A DNA stretch of 64,000 nucleotides. Origin: Acidimicrobiaceae bacterium. GTDB lineage: Bacteria > Actinomycetota > Acidimicrobiia > Acidimicrobiales > RAAP-2. Where the stretch lies: NCBI GenBank assembly GCA_003132205.1, contig PKWY01000048.1, forward strand, positions 56,053 through 120,052, written 5' to 3'. The position numbers and the translations under genes were made by a program. The notes beneath the pieces were generated by a model. That model had not been told where the DNA came from, did no database searches, and saw only the letters and a program-made list of their open reading frames with translations. Positions 13,052 through 22,135 of the stretch are shown one piece after another. Positions within the stretch are counted from its first letter, which is position 1; each line of letters begins with the position of its first letter.

Positions 13052-14215
13052 CTACGCGTTGACCGGGTGCGGCATGCACAGATCGTCGTACTCGGCGATC
13101 ACGATGGGGCCGGCGTCATCGCCGCAAGCCGGGCACTTCGGATCGCGGCGCACCTTGAAGGTCCGGAAGCTCTGGTCGAGCGCGTCGTACGTGAGGAGAC
13201 GTCCAACCAGCGGGTCGCCGAGCAAGAGGATCAGCTTGATGGTTTCGACGGCTTGGATCGATCCAACGATTCCCGGGAGCACGCCGAGCACGCCCGCCTC
13301 GGCGCAGCTTGGCGCGAGCTCGGCGGGAGGCGGCTCGGGGATCATGCAGCGATAGCAGGGCCCGATGTACGGGTTGAAAACGGTGATCTGTCCCTCGAAG
13401 CGGAAGATCGAGCCGTGCACCACGGGGATGTTCTTCAGCAGCGCGGCGTCGTTGACGAGGTACCGCGTGGGGAAGTTGTCCGTGCCGTCCACGATGACGT
13501 CGTAGCCATCGAAGATCTCCAGCACGTTGTCGGCGCCGAGGCGGGTGTCGTACGTGATGACCTTGAGGTCGGGGTTCATCGCTTCGAGGGTGAGCTTGGC
13601 GCTGTCGACCTTGCGCATGCCTACACGCTCGAGGTTGTGCAGGATCTGACGCTGCAGATTCGACGAGTCCACGACGTCCATGTCGATGATGCCGATCGTA
13701 CCAACGCCCGCCGCGGCGAGGTACAACGCCGCCGGTGAGCCCAGTCCACCCGCGCCGAGCAGCAGGACCTTCGCGTCCAGCAGCTTCATCTGGCCCGCCT
13801 CGCCAACCTCGGGCAGCAGCAGGTGACGGTGGTAACGGATCCTCTGATCCTGGGTCATGGTGCGCGGTGTCGCCCAGGGGAGTCCCTCGTCCTTCCACTT
13901 GTTGAACCCGCCGATGACCGAGACGACGTCGGTGTAGCCGAGGTCCTGCAAGGTCTTGGTGGCGAACGCCGAGCGAACGCCGCCGGCACAGTACACGGCG
14001 ATGGGCGCGTTCTTGTCGGGCAGGCGGCCCTCGATGGAGAACTCCAAGTTGCCCCGTGCCACGTGCACGGCACCGGGCACGGCGCCCTGCTCATGCTCGT
14101 CGGGCTCACGCACGTCGAGCAACGTGTAATGGCCAAGGCGCGCGGCAACTTCGTGCGGATCGATTTCGCGGATCTCGGCCTTGGCGGCATTGAGTAAGTC
14201 TCGAGGTGATGACAA
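13052..14215 (-). CDS. moeB: Rhodanese--ThiF/MoeB adenylyltransferase-sulfurtransferase
   Basis: E1-like enzyme that adenylates the C-terminal glycine of a ubiquitin-like sulfur carrier (MoaD, ThiS or CysO type) and supplies sulfur. 387 residues. The rhodanese domain comes first (about 1-115, catalytic Cys76 in YCAGGVRS), then the ThiF/MoeB domain with GAGGLGS at 154-160 and the zinc pairs CYRC and CPAC. Known MoeZ/MoeBR proteins have the opposite order. The start is TTG 14215, with AAGGAG about 8 bases upstream; no ATG or GTG fits the N-terminus. The carrier protein cannot be named. Confidence 0.85.
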   Translation of the reverse strand: MSSPRDLLNAAKAEIREIDPHEVAARLGHYTLLDVREPDEHEQGAVPGAVHVARGNLEFSIEGRLPDKNAPIAVYCAGGVRSAFATKTLQDLGYTDVVSVIGGFNKWKDEGLPWATPRTMTQDQRIRYHRHLLLPEVGEAGQMKLLDAKVLLLGAGGLGSPAALYLAAAGVGTIGIIDMDVVDSSNLQRQILHNLERVGMRKVDSAKLTLEAMNPDLKVITYDTRLGADNVLEIFDGYDVIVDGTDNFPTRYLVNDAALLKNIPVVHGSIFRFEGQITVFNPYIGPCYRCMIPEPPPAELAPSCAEAGVLGVLPGIVGSIQAVETIKLILLLGDPLVGRLLTYDALDQSFRTFKVRRDPKCPACGDDAGPIVIAEYDDLCMPHPVNA

Positions 14216-14279
14216 CGGTCGCTCCTTCTACGTCCCTAAATCCTACCGGCTTGGTCAACATTAGAATCCAACCGCCTGC

Positions 14280-14285
14280 TAGACC
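14280..14285 (+). promoter_or_regulatory. Possible -10 element of the nitroreductase gene
   Basis: TAGACC, 7 bases before GTG 14293. It breaks the final T of the local consensus; a TAGAAT further upstream is an alternative. Confidence 0.35.
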
Positions 14286-14292
14286 ACATCCA

Positions 14293-14889
14293 GTGGAACT
14301 TCAACAACTGCTCAGTAGACGCCGGATGGTCCGGTCCTTCGACGGCACCCCCGTCGACCCGGACTGGCTCGATGAAATGTGCGCGGCAGCCCTCTGGGCT
14401 CCGAGCGCCGGGAACAGCGCCGGGGTTCGAATGCACGTGATCGGTTCCGGGCTCGTTGGCCAGTACGTCGAAGTCGCCACCGACGAAGAGTGGCGGCGAA
14501 CGGCGCGGCGCGCTGCAGGTCTTCGAAGGGCCGGCGCCGTCGTGCTGGTGACATCGCGCCCCCAGGACTACGTGGAGCGCTACGCCGAGCCTGACAAGGC
14601 GTCATCGGGCCTGCACGAGCGCGACGCGTGGCCAGTCCCCTACTGGCACGCCGACGCCGCCATGGCGACGATGGCCCTGCTCCTGCTGGTGGAAGAGAGC
14701 GACTGGCAGGCCACGCTCTGGGGCAACTTTCGAAACGCGGAGGCCGTGCTCGAGTGGGCTGGCGTCGCCGATGAAGTGCTCTTCGGGGCGGTCCTCATAG
14801 GCAAGGGTGACGGGAATGACGTCCCCTCATCGTCGCTCGCGCGCAGCATTCCCTCGCGCGCGTCGCGGGTGACCCGCGTCGAGGGCTAG
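14293..14889 (+). CDS. Nitroreductase family flavoprotein
   Basis: FMN-binding oxidoreductase fold of about 198 residues. The N-terminal LLSRRRMVRSFDGTPVD and the following AALWAPSAGNSAG loop are the FMN-contact motifs of the family; RAGAVVLVTSR and the C-terminal FGAVLIGKG complete the pattern. The frame extends 29 codons upstream over the moeB promoter, so GTG 14293 is preferred. It is divergent from moeB, and its stop overlaps the pepA stop by 4 bases. The substrate is unknown; related actinobacterial proteins act in varied reductions and in F420-type fusions. Confidence 0.78.
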   Translation: MELQQLLSRRRMVRSFDGTPVDPDWLDEMCAAALWAPSAGNSAGVRMHVIGSGLVGQYVEVATDEEWRRTARRAAGLRRAGAVVLVTSRPQDYVERYAEPDKASSGLHERDAWPVPYWHADAAMATMALLLLVEESDWQATLWGNFRNAEAVLEWAGVADEVLFGAVLIGKGDGNDVPSSSLARSIPSRASRVTRVEG

Positions 14890-16391
14890 TCCCTCGCGAC
14901 CCCGGCGACCGCCGCGAGGAACTCGACGATCGTTCGCGCACTGAAGGCGGTGGCGCCCTTGGTGGTGTAGCCGCGGTTCGCTTCGGCCCGTCCCGGACCG
15001 GCGATATCGAGATGCACCCACGGTCGACCGTCGGTGAAGCGCTGCAAGAGCAGCGCTGCGGAAATCGCTCCGGCGCGCGGGGGCTTGCCGATGTTCTTCA
15101 TGTCCGCGACGTCGGACTCAATATGCGACTCGTAACTCTCGACGAGCGGCATTCGCCACAACTTCTCGCCGCTCCGCGAGCTCGCGGCGCTGAAGTAGTC
15201 GGCGAGCTCATTGGTGGACGAGAACATCGCTCCGACCTCGTCGCCCAGGGCAACCGCCTGCGCTCCAGTGAGGGTCGCGACGTCGACAATGGCGTCGGGA
15301 TTCGCCTCAACCGCGAGGCTCAGCCCGTCGGCCAGGATCAATCGACCTTCGGCGTCGGTGTTGAGCACCTCAATGGTCATGCCGTTTCGAATGGTGAGGA
15401 CATCACCGGGCTTCGTGGCCTTCTCGCCGGTCATGTTCTCGGTCATCGGGTCGATCGCGGTGATGCGCACCGGGATCTTCAGTTGGCTCGCGATGGAAAG
15501 GGCGGCCATCACGACCGCAGCGCCCGTCATATCCGTCTTCATCGCCATCATCCCGTCGCCGGTCTTGATGGAGAGTCCGCCCGAGTCGAAGGTCACGCCC
15601 TTGCCAACCAGCGCGATATGGGCCAGCGACTCGCCAGGGTCGGGGTCGTACGTGGCGTACACGAGGCGTGTCGGCTGAGCCGAACCCTGCCCCACGCCCA
15701 AGAGTCCGCCGAGTCCCTCTTCCCTGATCTTCGCTTCATTCCATGCTTCAACGCTGACAAAGGGTTCGCCCTCCAGCCGATCGAGCACCTGTTTCGCGAG
15801 ATCCTTCGGGGTCAGATGACCGGCCGGCGTGTCGATCAGCCGCTTCGCCCAGTTGACGCCCTCGCCGACAATGACGCCCCTCGCGACGCCCTCGGTCACC
15901 TCATTGTGGGTTTCGACCGACGGCAGCGGCGAGCCGAGCGGCACGACGTCGAACGTGGCGTTGCCGTCGGATTTCTTGTAGTTGTAGGAAGCGAGCAGCG
16001 CCCCCTCCACGAGTGCCTGCGCAGCGTCTCCAGGTTCCTCGATGCCGTCGGTCGGCAGGAAGAACGCGACCGATCCATCGCCCGCGTTTTCCACCGCCGC
16101 CGCGCCCGCGAGCCGGAAGTTCTCGAGGTTGTTGTAGCTCGAACCGAGACTGATGAGGGCGACGTTGGCTTCGGCGAACGAGCGCAGGAGGACAGAACTG
16201 CCAGGCTCGGACTTCAGCCCTTGCTGGGCGCACCACTCCTTTGAGAACGAGCGGGGCAACTTGTGGCCCCCGAGCGTCGCTGGAACGGACTCCGCCACCA
16301 CGGCGACGTCGCCGTCGAAGACCACGGGAACCGCGACGGTCGCCAATCGGGCTCCCTCGACCGGCGTGGATAATCGTGCAGCGTGGATCAT
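14886..16391 (-). CDS. pepA: Leucyl aminopeptidase (M17)
   Basis: Cytosolic dimetal aminopeptidase that removes N-terminal residues from peptides, usually a hexamer. 501 residues, normal length. The C-terminal catalytic domain has LVGKGVTFDSGGLSIK with the metal-binding and catalytic residues, KTDMTGAA, and the family signature NTDAEGRL. The N-terminal macro-like domain is less conserved. AGAGAGG upstream of ATG 16391 serves as ribosome binding site. The cobalamin adenosyltransferase gene ends 15 bases upstream, so the two may be cotranscribed. Confidence 0.93.
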   Translation of the reverse strand: MIHAARLSTPVEGARLATVAVPVVFDGDVAVVAESVPATLGGHKLPRSFSKEWCAQQGLKSEPGSSVLLRSFAEANVALISLGSSYNNLENFRLAGAAAVENAGDGSVAFFLPTDGIEEPGDAAQALVEGALLASYNYKKSDGNATFDVVPLGSPLPSVETHNEVTEGVARGVIVGEGVNWAKRLIDTPAGHLTPKDLAKQVLDRLEGEPFVSVEAWNEAKIREEGLGGLLGVGQGSAQPTRLVYATYDPDPGESLAHIALVGKGVTFDSGGLSIKTGDGMMAMKTDMTGAAVVMAALSIASQLKIPVRITAIDPMTENMTGEKATKPGDVLTIRNGMTIEVLNTDAEGRLILADGLSLAVEANPDAIVDVATLTGAQAVALGDEVGAMFSSTNELADYFSAASSRSGEKLWRMPLVESYESHIESDVADMKNIGKPPRAGAISAALLLQRFTDGRPWVHLDIAGPGRAEANRGYTTKGATAFSARTIVEFLAAVAGVARD

Positions 16392-16406
16392 GTGGTGCCT
16401 CTCTTC

Positions 16407-16946
16407 TCAGTGGACTCGGGCGGTCCGGTGATGTGGTCCCTCGGCCCAGCGGGCCATCGTCCAAGCCAGATCGCTCAATCGGTTGAGGTAACCAACCACC
16501 AGCGAGCCCTCGAGTGGATAACCCACCGCGATGCGCTCGGCTCGACGAATAACGGTTCGCGCCACGTCGAGCGCGGCGGACAACTGGTTCTCGCCGGGCA
16601 CGACAAACTCCTTGGGCATACGAATCTCCGAAGAGAGCGCGTCGATCTCGGACTCCAGCCTCGTGATCATCTCGCCGGTGACGAGCGACTTGTCCGCGGT
16701 GAGCTTGTGGCGATTGGCCGGCAATGTCGCCACTTCGGCCATCAAGACCCACAGGTCGCGCTCGATAGTGATCAGCAGTTCGTTCAGCCGGCTCTCGGGC
16801 TCGCTCAACGACCGCGCCCAGCCGAGGGCGGCTTGCGCCTCGTCAACGGCGCCGTTTACCTCGATCGGATCGGAACTCTTCTCGACGCGCCCACCGAAGT
16901 AAAGCCCCGTCGTGCCGTCATCGCCGTCTCGCGTGTAAATCTTCAC
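16407..16946 (-). CDS. Cob(I)alamin adenosyltransferase, PduO type
   Basis: Transfers adenosyl from ATP to cob(I)alamin, making the coenzyme needed by the mutase encoded at 9583. 179 residues. The N-terminal ATP-binding segment IYTRDGDDGTTGL and the later RTVIRRAERIAVG and YLNRLSDLAWTMAR helices are diagnostic for the PduO/MMAB family. The GTG start lies 6 bases after TACGCT. It is divergent from metH, another B12 enzyme, with only 49 bases between the starts, too few for a cobalamin riboswitch. Confidence 0.92.
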   Translation of the reverse strand: MKIYTRDGDDGTTGLYFGGRVEKSSDPIEVNGAVDEAQAALGWARSLSEPESRLNELLITIERDLWVLMAEVATLPANRHKLTADKSLVTGEMITRLESEIDALSSEIRMPKEFVVPGENQLSAALDVARTVIRRAERIAVGYPLEGSLVVGYLNRLSDLAWTMARWAEGPHHRTARVH

Positions 16947-16952
16947 ACCGTC

Positions 16953-16958
16953 AGCGTA
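16953..16958 (-). promoter_or_regulatory. -10 element of the adenosyltransferase gene, leaderless type
   Basis: TACGCT, 6 bases before GTG 16946. The metH promoter must lie in the same 49 bases on the other strand; TAGCCT about 15 bases before the metH ATG is the best candidate. Confidence 0.45.
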
Positions 16959-16995
16959 GTGACATCAGGTCGCTCGCAGGTAGCCTGATACTCCA

Positions 16996-19900
16996 ATGGA
17001 GTCCACAATTCGCCAACCTTTTGCCCGTCCGAGCTCGAACGATCCCTACCTCGCAGCCCTCGACGAGCGGGTTCTCATCTACGACGGCGCCACGGGAACG
17101 AACCTGCAGCTCCAGGAGCTCTCCGCTGATGACTTCGGGGGCGCAGCCCTCGAGGGCTGCAACGAGATACTTGTCGTCACCCGCCCCGACGCCGTTGAAC
17201 TGCTCCACCGTTCGTTCCTCGACGTGGGGGTGGACGTCATCGAGACCAACTCCTTCGGATCGTTCTCGGTCGTGTTGAAGGAGTACGGGATCGGCGAGCG
17301 AGCCCACGAGCTGGCGATCGCTTCAGCATCTCTCGCCCGCCGGGTCGCTGACGATTACGCGAGCCCCGGTTCTCCTAAGTTCGTCGCCGGATCGATCGGG
17401 CCAGGCACCAAGTTCCCGTCCCTCGGCCAGATCTCGTACGACGAGCTCTCCGCCAGCTACGAGGAGCTCGCCTACGGTCTCCTCGAAGGCGGCGTCGACC
17501 TCCTGCTGGTGGAGACAATGTACGACCTCCTGTCGGGAAAGGCCGCGATCGCCGCTTGCCACCGTGCCATGGCCCGCCACGGCCGCACCGTTCCGATTCA
17601 GGCCCAGGTCACCATCGAACTGACCGGTCGCATGCTGCCGGGCACCGAAATCGGAGCCGCGATCACCGCGTTGAGCCCGCTCGGCATCGATTTGATCGGC
17701 CTCAACTGCGCGACCGGTCCGGTGGAGATGTACGAGCCGCTGCGCCAGCTCTCAGAGACCGCCCCAGTGCCGCTGGCGTGCCTGCCGAACGCGGGCCTTC
17801 CGAGCGTTGTCGACGGCAAGATGCACTACGACCTCACGCCCGACGCGCTCGCGGAGCACCTCGCCAGGTTCGTGACCGAATACGGCATCCAAGTGGTCGG
17901 CGGATGCTGCGGCACGTCGCCCGAGCACATGAGGCGGGTGGTCGAAACCGTTCGACCACTGCAGCGCGGGACGCGCAGCCCCGTACTCGAACCGGCCGTC
18001 GCGTCGATCTACGCGCCCACCTCCTACAGCCAGGAACGGTCCGTCCTGCTCGTTGGCGAGCGCACGAACGCGAACGGTTCGAAGAAGTTCCGCGAGGCCA
18101 TGCTCGAGGGCGACTGGGACACGTGCGTGGGCATCGGGCGCGACCAGATCAAGGAAGGCGCCCACATCTTGGACGTCTGCGTCGACTACACCGGCGCCGA
18201 CGGCATCAGCGACATGAACGAGATCATGAGTCGACTCGCGACCCAGTCGTCGGTTCCCATAATGGTCGACACCACCGAAACGCTCGTCGCGCGCCAGGCC
18301 CTCACCTGGCTCGGCGGCAAGGCCATCCTGAATTCGGTGAACCTCGAAGAGGGCGACGGCCCGGGCACCCGCCTGGACGGATTCCTCTCCCTCGCGGCCG
18401 AATTCGGCTCGGCGGTCGTGGCGACCTGCATCGACGAAGAGGGCCAGGCGCGCACCGCCGACTGGAAGGTGCGCGCCGCGTCGAACATCATCGACCTGGC
18501 CGTCAACCGCTACGGGCTGAGCGCCGAGGACATCTTCATCGACCCGCTCGCCCTGCCGCTATCGACCGGCATGGTCGACTCACGCCGCGACGGCATCGAG
18601 ACCATCGAGGCGATCCGCCGCATCAAGGCCGAGCTGCCCGGAGTGCGCACGATCCTCGGCCTGTCCAACATCTCCTTCGGCCTCAATCCCGCCGCCCGTC
18701 AAGTCCTCAACAGCGTCTTCCTGCACGAATGCGCCGAGGCGGGCCTGGACGCCGCGATCGTGCACGCCTCGAAGATCCTGCCGCTGCATCGGGTCGACGA
18801 GAAGGTCCGCCGGGTCTGCCTCGATCTCATCTACGACCGAAGAAGCGACGACTACGACCCGCTGAGCGAGCTGCTTCGCATATTCGAAGGCGTGTCGACT
18901 TCGTCATCGAGCGGCCCCGCCCTCGATGACCTGCCGCTCAACGAGCGCCTGCGCCAGCGAATCATCGAAGGCGCTCGGGTCGGGCTCGAGACGGACCTCG
19001 AAGAGGCGATGTCCGGCGGCATGTCGCCGCTCGAGATCGTCAACGAGATCCTGCTTGACGGTATGCGCGAAGTCGGCGACCTCTTCGCCACCGGCGACAT
19101 GCAGCTCCCCTTCGTCCTGCAGAGCGCTGAGACAATGAAGTCGGCCGTGGCCTACCTCGAGCCGCGCATGGAAAAGAGCGACCAGGGTGGGCGCGGACGC
19201 GTCGTGCTCGCGACCGTGAAGGGTGACGTGCACGACATCGGCAAGAACCTCGTGGACATCATCTTGACCAACAACGGCTACGAGGTCGTGAACCTCGGCA
19301 TCAAGGTGGGCGTCAACGAGATGCTGAACGCGGTCGAAGAGCACAAGGCGGACGCCCTGGGCATGAGCGGGCTGCTCGTGAAGTCGACCCTCATCATGCG
19401 CGAGAACCTCGAGCTCATGAACGAGCGGGGCATGGCGGACGTTCCGGTCCTGCTCGGCGGCGCCGCCTTGACGCGCACCTACGTCGAGCGCGATCTTCGC
19501 GAGATCTACCAGGGACGGGTCTTCTACGGCAAGGACGCCTTCGAGGGGCTGCGCGTGCTCGACCGTCTGGGCGAGCTTCGAAAGTCCGGCGAAGAGGATC
19601 CGAACTTCGGGCGCGAGATCTCCGAGCGCAAGGTCTTTCGACGCATCAAGGGGCAGTCCGGCGAGGCCTTCGAGGGCCTGCCCAGCCGCAGTCCCGACGT
19701 GGACGAGGACAATCCCATCTTCGTGCCGCCCTTCCTGGGCAGCCGTGTCGCGAAGGGCATGTCCGTCGACGAGATCAGCGACTACCTGAACCTCACGGCG
19801 CTTTTTCGCAACCAGTGGGGGTTTCGCCCGGAGAATGGCGAGGACGACCCCGCCTTCAAGGAACGCGTCAGCGCGACGCTTCGAGAGCAGTTGGCCATTG

Positions 19901-20502
19901 CGAAGGAAGAGGACCTGCTCATTCCCCAGGTCGTATGGGGCCACTTCCCCGTTGCGTCGGATGGCAACGACCTGATCGTCTATTCCGACGACACCCGCCA
20001 GAGCGAGCGCACGCGATTCGTCTTTCCCCGCCAGCACCAGACTCCCCACCTCTGCATCGCCGACTTCTTTCGCTCCGTCGAGAGCCCCGACCACGACTAC
20101 GCCAGCTTCATGCTCGTGACGATGGGACCGCGCGTGTCCGAACGCTGCCAGGAGCTCTTCGCGCAGAACCGCTACACCGACTACCTGATGCTGCACGGAC
20201 TCGGAGTCGAGATGGCCGAGGCGCTCGCCGAGATGTGGCACAAGCGCATCCGTCAGGAGCTGGGCTTCGCCGAGCAGGACGGTCCCACCCTGACCGGCCT
20301 CTTTCGCCAGCAATACCGGGGCGGGCGCTACTCGTGGGGCTACCCCGCGTGTCCGGACCTCACCGATAACGCCAAGGTGGCCGAGCTCCTCGAGGCGAGC
20401 CGCATCGGCGTCAACGTTTCAGAGGGATTCCAGCTCCACCCCGAACAGACGACGGACGCCATCATCTGCCACCACCCGATGGCGAAGTACTTCGTCGCCT
20501 AG
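16996..20502 (+). CDS. metH: Cobalamin-dependent methionine synthase
   Basis: Methylates homocysteine with methyl-tetrahydrofolate through methylcobalamin. 1168 residues hold all four modules: homocysteine-binding barrel with the zinc ligand motif GGCCGT, pterin-binding barrel (LLVGERTNANGSKKF), B12 domain with the base-off motif GDVHDIGKN, and the C-terminal AdoMet activation domain ending in GYPACPDL and a HPEQTTDAIICHHP segment. Length and order are normal. It should depend on the B12 supply implied by the adjacent divergent adenosyltransferase and the nickel/cobalt permease at 47240. Confidence 0.96.
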   Translation: MESTIRQPFARPSSNDPYLAALDERVLIYDGATGTNLQLQELSADDFGGAALEGCNEILVVTRPDAVELLHRSFLDVGVDVIETNSFGSFSVVLKEYGIGERAHELAIASASLARRVADDYASPGSPKFVAGSIGPGTKFPSLGQISYDELSASYEELAYGLLEGGVDLLLVETMYDLLSGKAAIAACHRAMARHGRTVPIQAQVTIELTGRMLPGTEIGAAITALSPLGIDLIGLNCATGPVEMYEPLRQLSETAPVPLACLPNAGLPSVVDGKMHYDLTPDALAEHLARFVTEYGIQVVGGCCGTSPEHMRRVVETVRPLQRGTRSPVLEPAVASIYAPTSYSQERSVLLVGERTNANGSKKFREAMLEGDWDTCVGIGRDQIKEGAHILDVCVDYTGADGISDMNEIMSRLATQSSVPIMVDTTETLVARQALTWLGGKAILNSVNLEEGDGPGTRLDGFLSLAAEFGSAVVATCIDEEGQARTADWKVRAASNIIDLAVNRYGLSAEDIFIDPLALPLSTGMVDSRRDGIETIEAIRRIKAELPGVRTILGLSNISFGLNPAARQVLNSVFLHECAEAGLDAAIVHASKILPLHRVDEKVRRVCLDLIYDRRSDDYDPLSELLRIFEGVSTSSSSGPALDDLPLNERLRQRIIEGARVGLETDLEEAMSGGMSPLEIVNEILLDGMREVGDLFATGDMQLPFVLQSAETMKSAVAYLEPRMEKSDQGGRGRVVLATVKGDVHDIGKNLVDIILTNNGYEVVNLGIKVGVNEMLNAVEEHKADALGMSGLLVKSTLIMRENLELMNERGMADVPVLLGGAALTRTYVERDLREIYQGRVFYGKDAFEGLRVLDRLGELRKSGEEDPNFGREISERKVFRRIKGQSGEAFEGLPSRSPDVDEDNPIFVPPFLGSRVAKGMSVDEISDYLNLTALFRNQWGFRPENGEDDPAFKERVSATLREQLAIAKEEDLLIPQVVWGHFPVASDGNDLIVYSDDTRQSERTRFVFPRQHQTPHLCIADFFRSVESPDHDYASFMLVTMGPRVSERCQELFAQNRYTDYLMLHGLGVEMAEALAEMWHKRIRQELGFAEQDGPTLTGLFRQQYRGGRYSWGYPACPDLTDNAKVAELLEASRIGVNVSEGFQLHPEQTTDAIICHHPMAKYFVA

Positions 20503-20509
20503 AGACCCG

Positions 20510-22135
20510 TCAGCGCCTGGTGGGCGCCGCGACCGGCGTGGCATCGCTCAACGCCTCCCTGGCGTGGTAGCTCGACCTGGTGAGCGGCGAGGACTGGACG
20601 TGCTTCAGGCCTAGTCGTTCGCCCTTCTTCGCGAGTTCATCGAACTCGGCCGGTGCCCACCATCGTGAAACCGGGAGGTGCTGCTCGGTGGGCCGCAGAT
20701 ACTGGCCGATGGTCGCGATCGAAACCCCGACGGCCGCGAGATCGGCGAGGGTCTCTTCCACTTCCTCCGGAGTCTCGCCCAGGCCGACCATCATGCCGGA
20801 CTTGGTCGTGAGTCCCGACGCGGCGCTTCTCGCGAGCACGGTGAGCGATCGCAGGTAGCCGGCGCTCGGGCGCACGGCACGCTGGAGGCGGGCCACGGTT
20901 TCGATGTTGTGGTTGACGACGTCGGGACGCGAGTCGAGGATCATGGCCAGCGAACCGGGAACACCCTTCAGGTCGCTGATGAGCACCTCCACGTTGGTCA
21001 CGGGCGAACGCTCTCGAATGGCCCGGACCGTCGCGGCGATGGCTCCGGCTCCGCCGTCGTCGAGATCGTCGCGGGCCACGCAGGTGATGACGGCGTGGCT
21101 CAGCTTCAGGCGCACGACCGCCTCGGCGACGCGTTCGGGCTCGGTCGGATCGAGCGCAAGCGGCTTGCGGGTGTCGATGAGGCAGAAGCCGCAGGCCCGG
21201 GTGCACCGCTCGCCGTTCACCATGAAGGTGGCGGTTCCGTCGGCCCAGCACTCGAAGATGTTGGGGCATCCCGCCTCTTCGCAGACCGTCACCAGACGAA
21301 GGTCCTGGGTGAGCGTGCGAAGCGACTGGTACTCCTCGCCCATCCGGGCTTCGACGCGCAGCCATTCGGGCTTGCGCGAGTGCAGCGAGACTCCCGCATC
21401 GGGGTCGACGCCGGCCTTTCGAAGTCGGCGCAGCAGCGGCCGCTCGCTCGAGGTCGTCGACGCACTGCGGTCGACGCGGGCGACCGAGCCGGGTCCGCCG
21501 AGACGGGCGGTCAACTCGTCGCCAAGTCGCTCTTCGACCTCCAGCAGGGTGACGTGGAGCCCCAACGACCGCAGGGACGCGACGGGCTTGTCGGGGATGC
21601 CGCACGGCACTATCGCGGCGAAGCCCGAAAGGTCGATGTCGACGTTGAGCGCCACACCGTGCAGGGTTCGCCGAGCGCCGTTCTCGTTGCGCTCGGTGCG
21701 CACGCCCACCGCCGCAATCTTTGCGGGCCGACCCTCGAGATGCGCCCAGACTCCGGGGTATCCGTCGAGGCGGCCGACGTCGCCGAGGCGGCGCTCGGGG
21801 TCAACTCCCTTGACGGTCGCTATGACGGCGTCCTCCAGGTGGGTGACGTGGGTCTTACCGGCCGACGGATCGTCCGCCACGGTCACGATCGCCCAGGCGA
21901 CCACCTGGCCGGGGGCGTGATAGGTCACGTCGCCGCCACGGTCCGCGTCGATGACGACGGCGTTGAGCTCTGCCGGCGGGACCAGGAAATGCTCCTCCTG
22001 GGTGCGGATGCCACGGGTATACGTTGGCGGATGCTCGAACAATAGGACGTAGTCGTCGCCGGACTGCATGAGCGCGCGCTGGAAGTCGTTGGCCTCGGCG
22101 AAGGAGATCCGCCCCAGGTGGCGTCGGCGGAGCAT
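20510..22135 (-). CDS. lipB-lipA: Fused octanoyltransferase-lipoyl synthase (LipB-LipA)
   Basis: One 541-residue frame joins two lipoate-synthesis enzymes that are normally separate. Residues 1 to about 215 are LipB, which moves octanoyl from acyl carrier protein to lipoyl domains: RGGDVTYHAPGQ, catalytic Lys139 in AKIAAVGVR and Cys178 in PCGIPDKP. From about 250 to the end is radical-SAM LipA: auxiliary cluster Cys285/290/296 (CEEAGCPNIFEC), SAM cluster Cys311/315/318 (CTRACGFC) and the terminal RSSYHA with its Ser ligand. About 30 residues link them. No stop or frameshift lies between. It directly follows the E2 gene, whose lipoyl domain is a likely substrate. Confidence 0.93.
   Translation of the reverse strand: MLRRRHLGRISFAEANDFQRALMQSGDDYVLLFEHPPTYTRGIRTQEEHFLVPPAELNAVVIDADRGGDVTYHAPGQVVAWAIVTVADDPSAGKTHVTHLEDAVIATVKGVDPERRLGDVGRLDGYPGVWAHLEGRPAKIAAVGVRTERNENGARRTLHGVALNVDIDLSGFAAIVPCGIPDKPVASLRSLGLHVTLLEVEERLGDELTARLGGPGSVARVDRSASTTSSERPLLRRLRKAGVDPDAGVSLHSRKPEWLRVEARMGEEYQSLRTLTQDLRLVTVCEEAGCPNIFECWADGTATFMVNGERCTRACGFCLIDTRKPLALDPTEPERVAEAVVRLKLSHAVITCVARDDLDDGGAGAIAATVRAIRERSPVTNVEVLISDLKGVPGSLAMILDSRPDVVNHNIETVARLQRAVRPSAGYLRSLTVLARSAASGLTTKSGMMVGLGETPEEVEETLADLAAVGVSIATIGQYLRPTEQHLPVSRWWAPAEFDELAKKGERLGLKHVQSSPLTRSSYHAREALSDATPVAAPTRR

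Noticed and set aside
16947..16995. Cobalamin riboswitch ahead of metH
   Set aside because: Only 49 bases separate the metH and adenosyltransferase starts; a B12 riboswitch needs about 200 bases, and the conserved B12-box was not seen.
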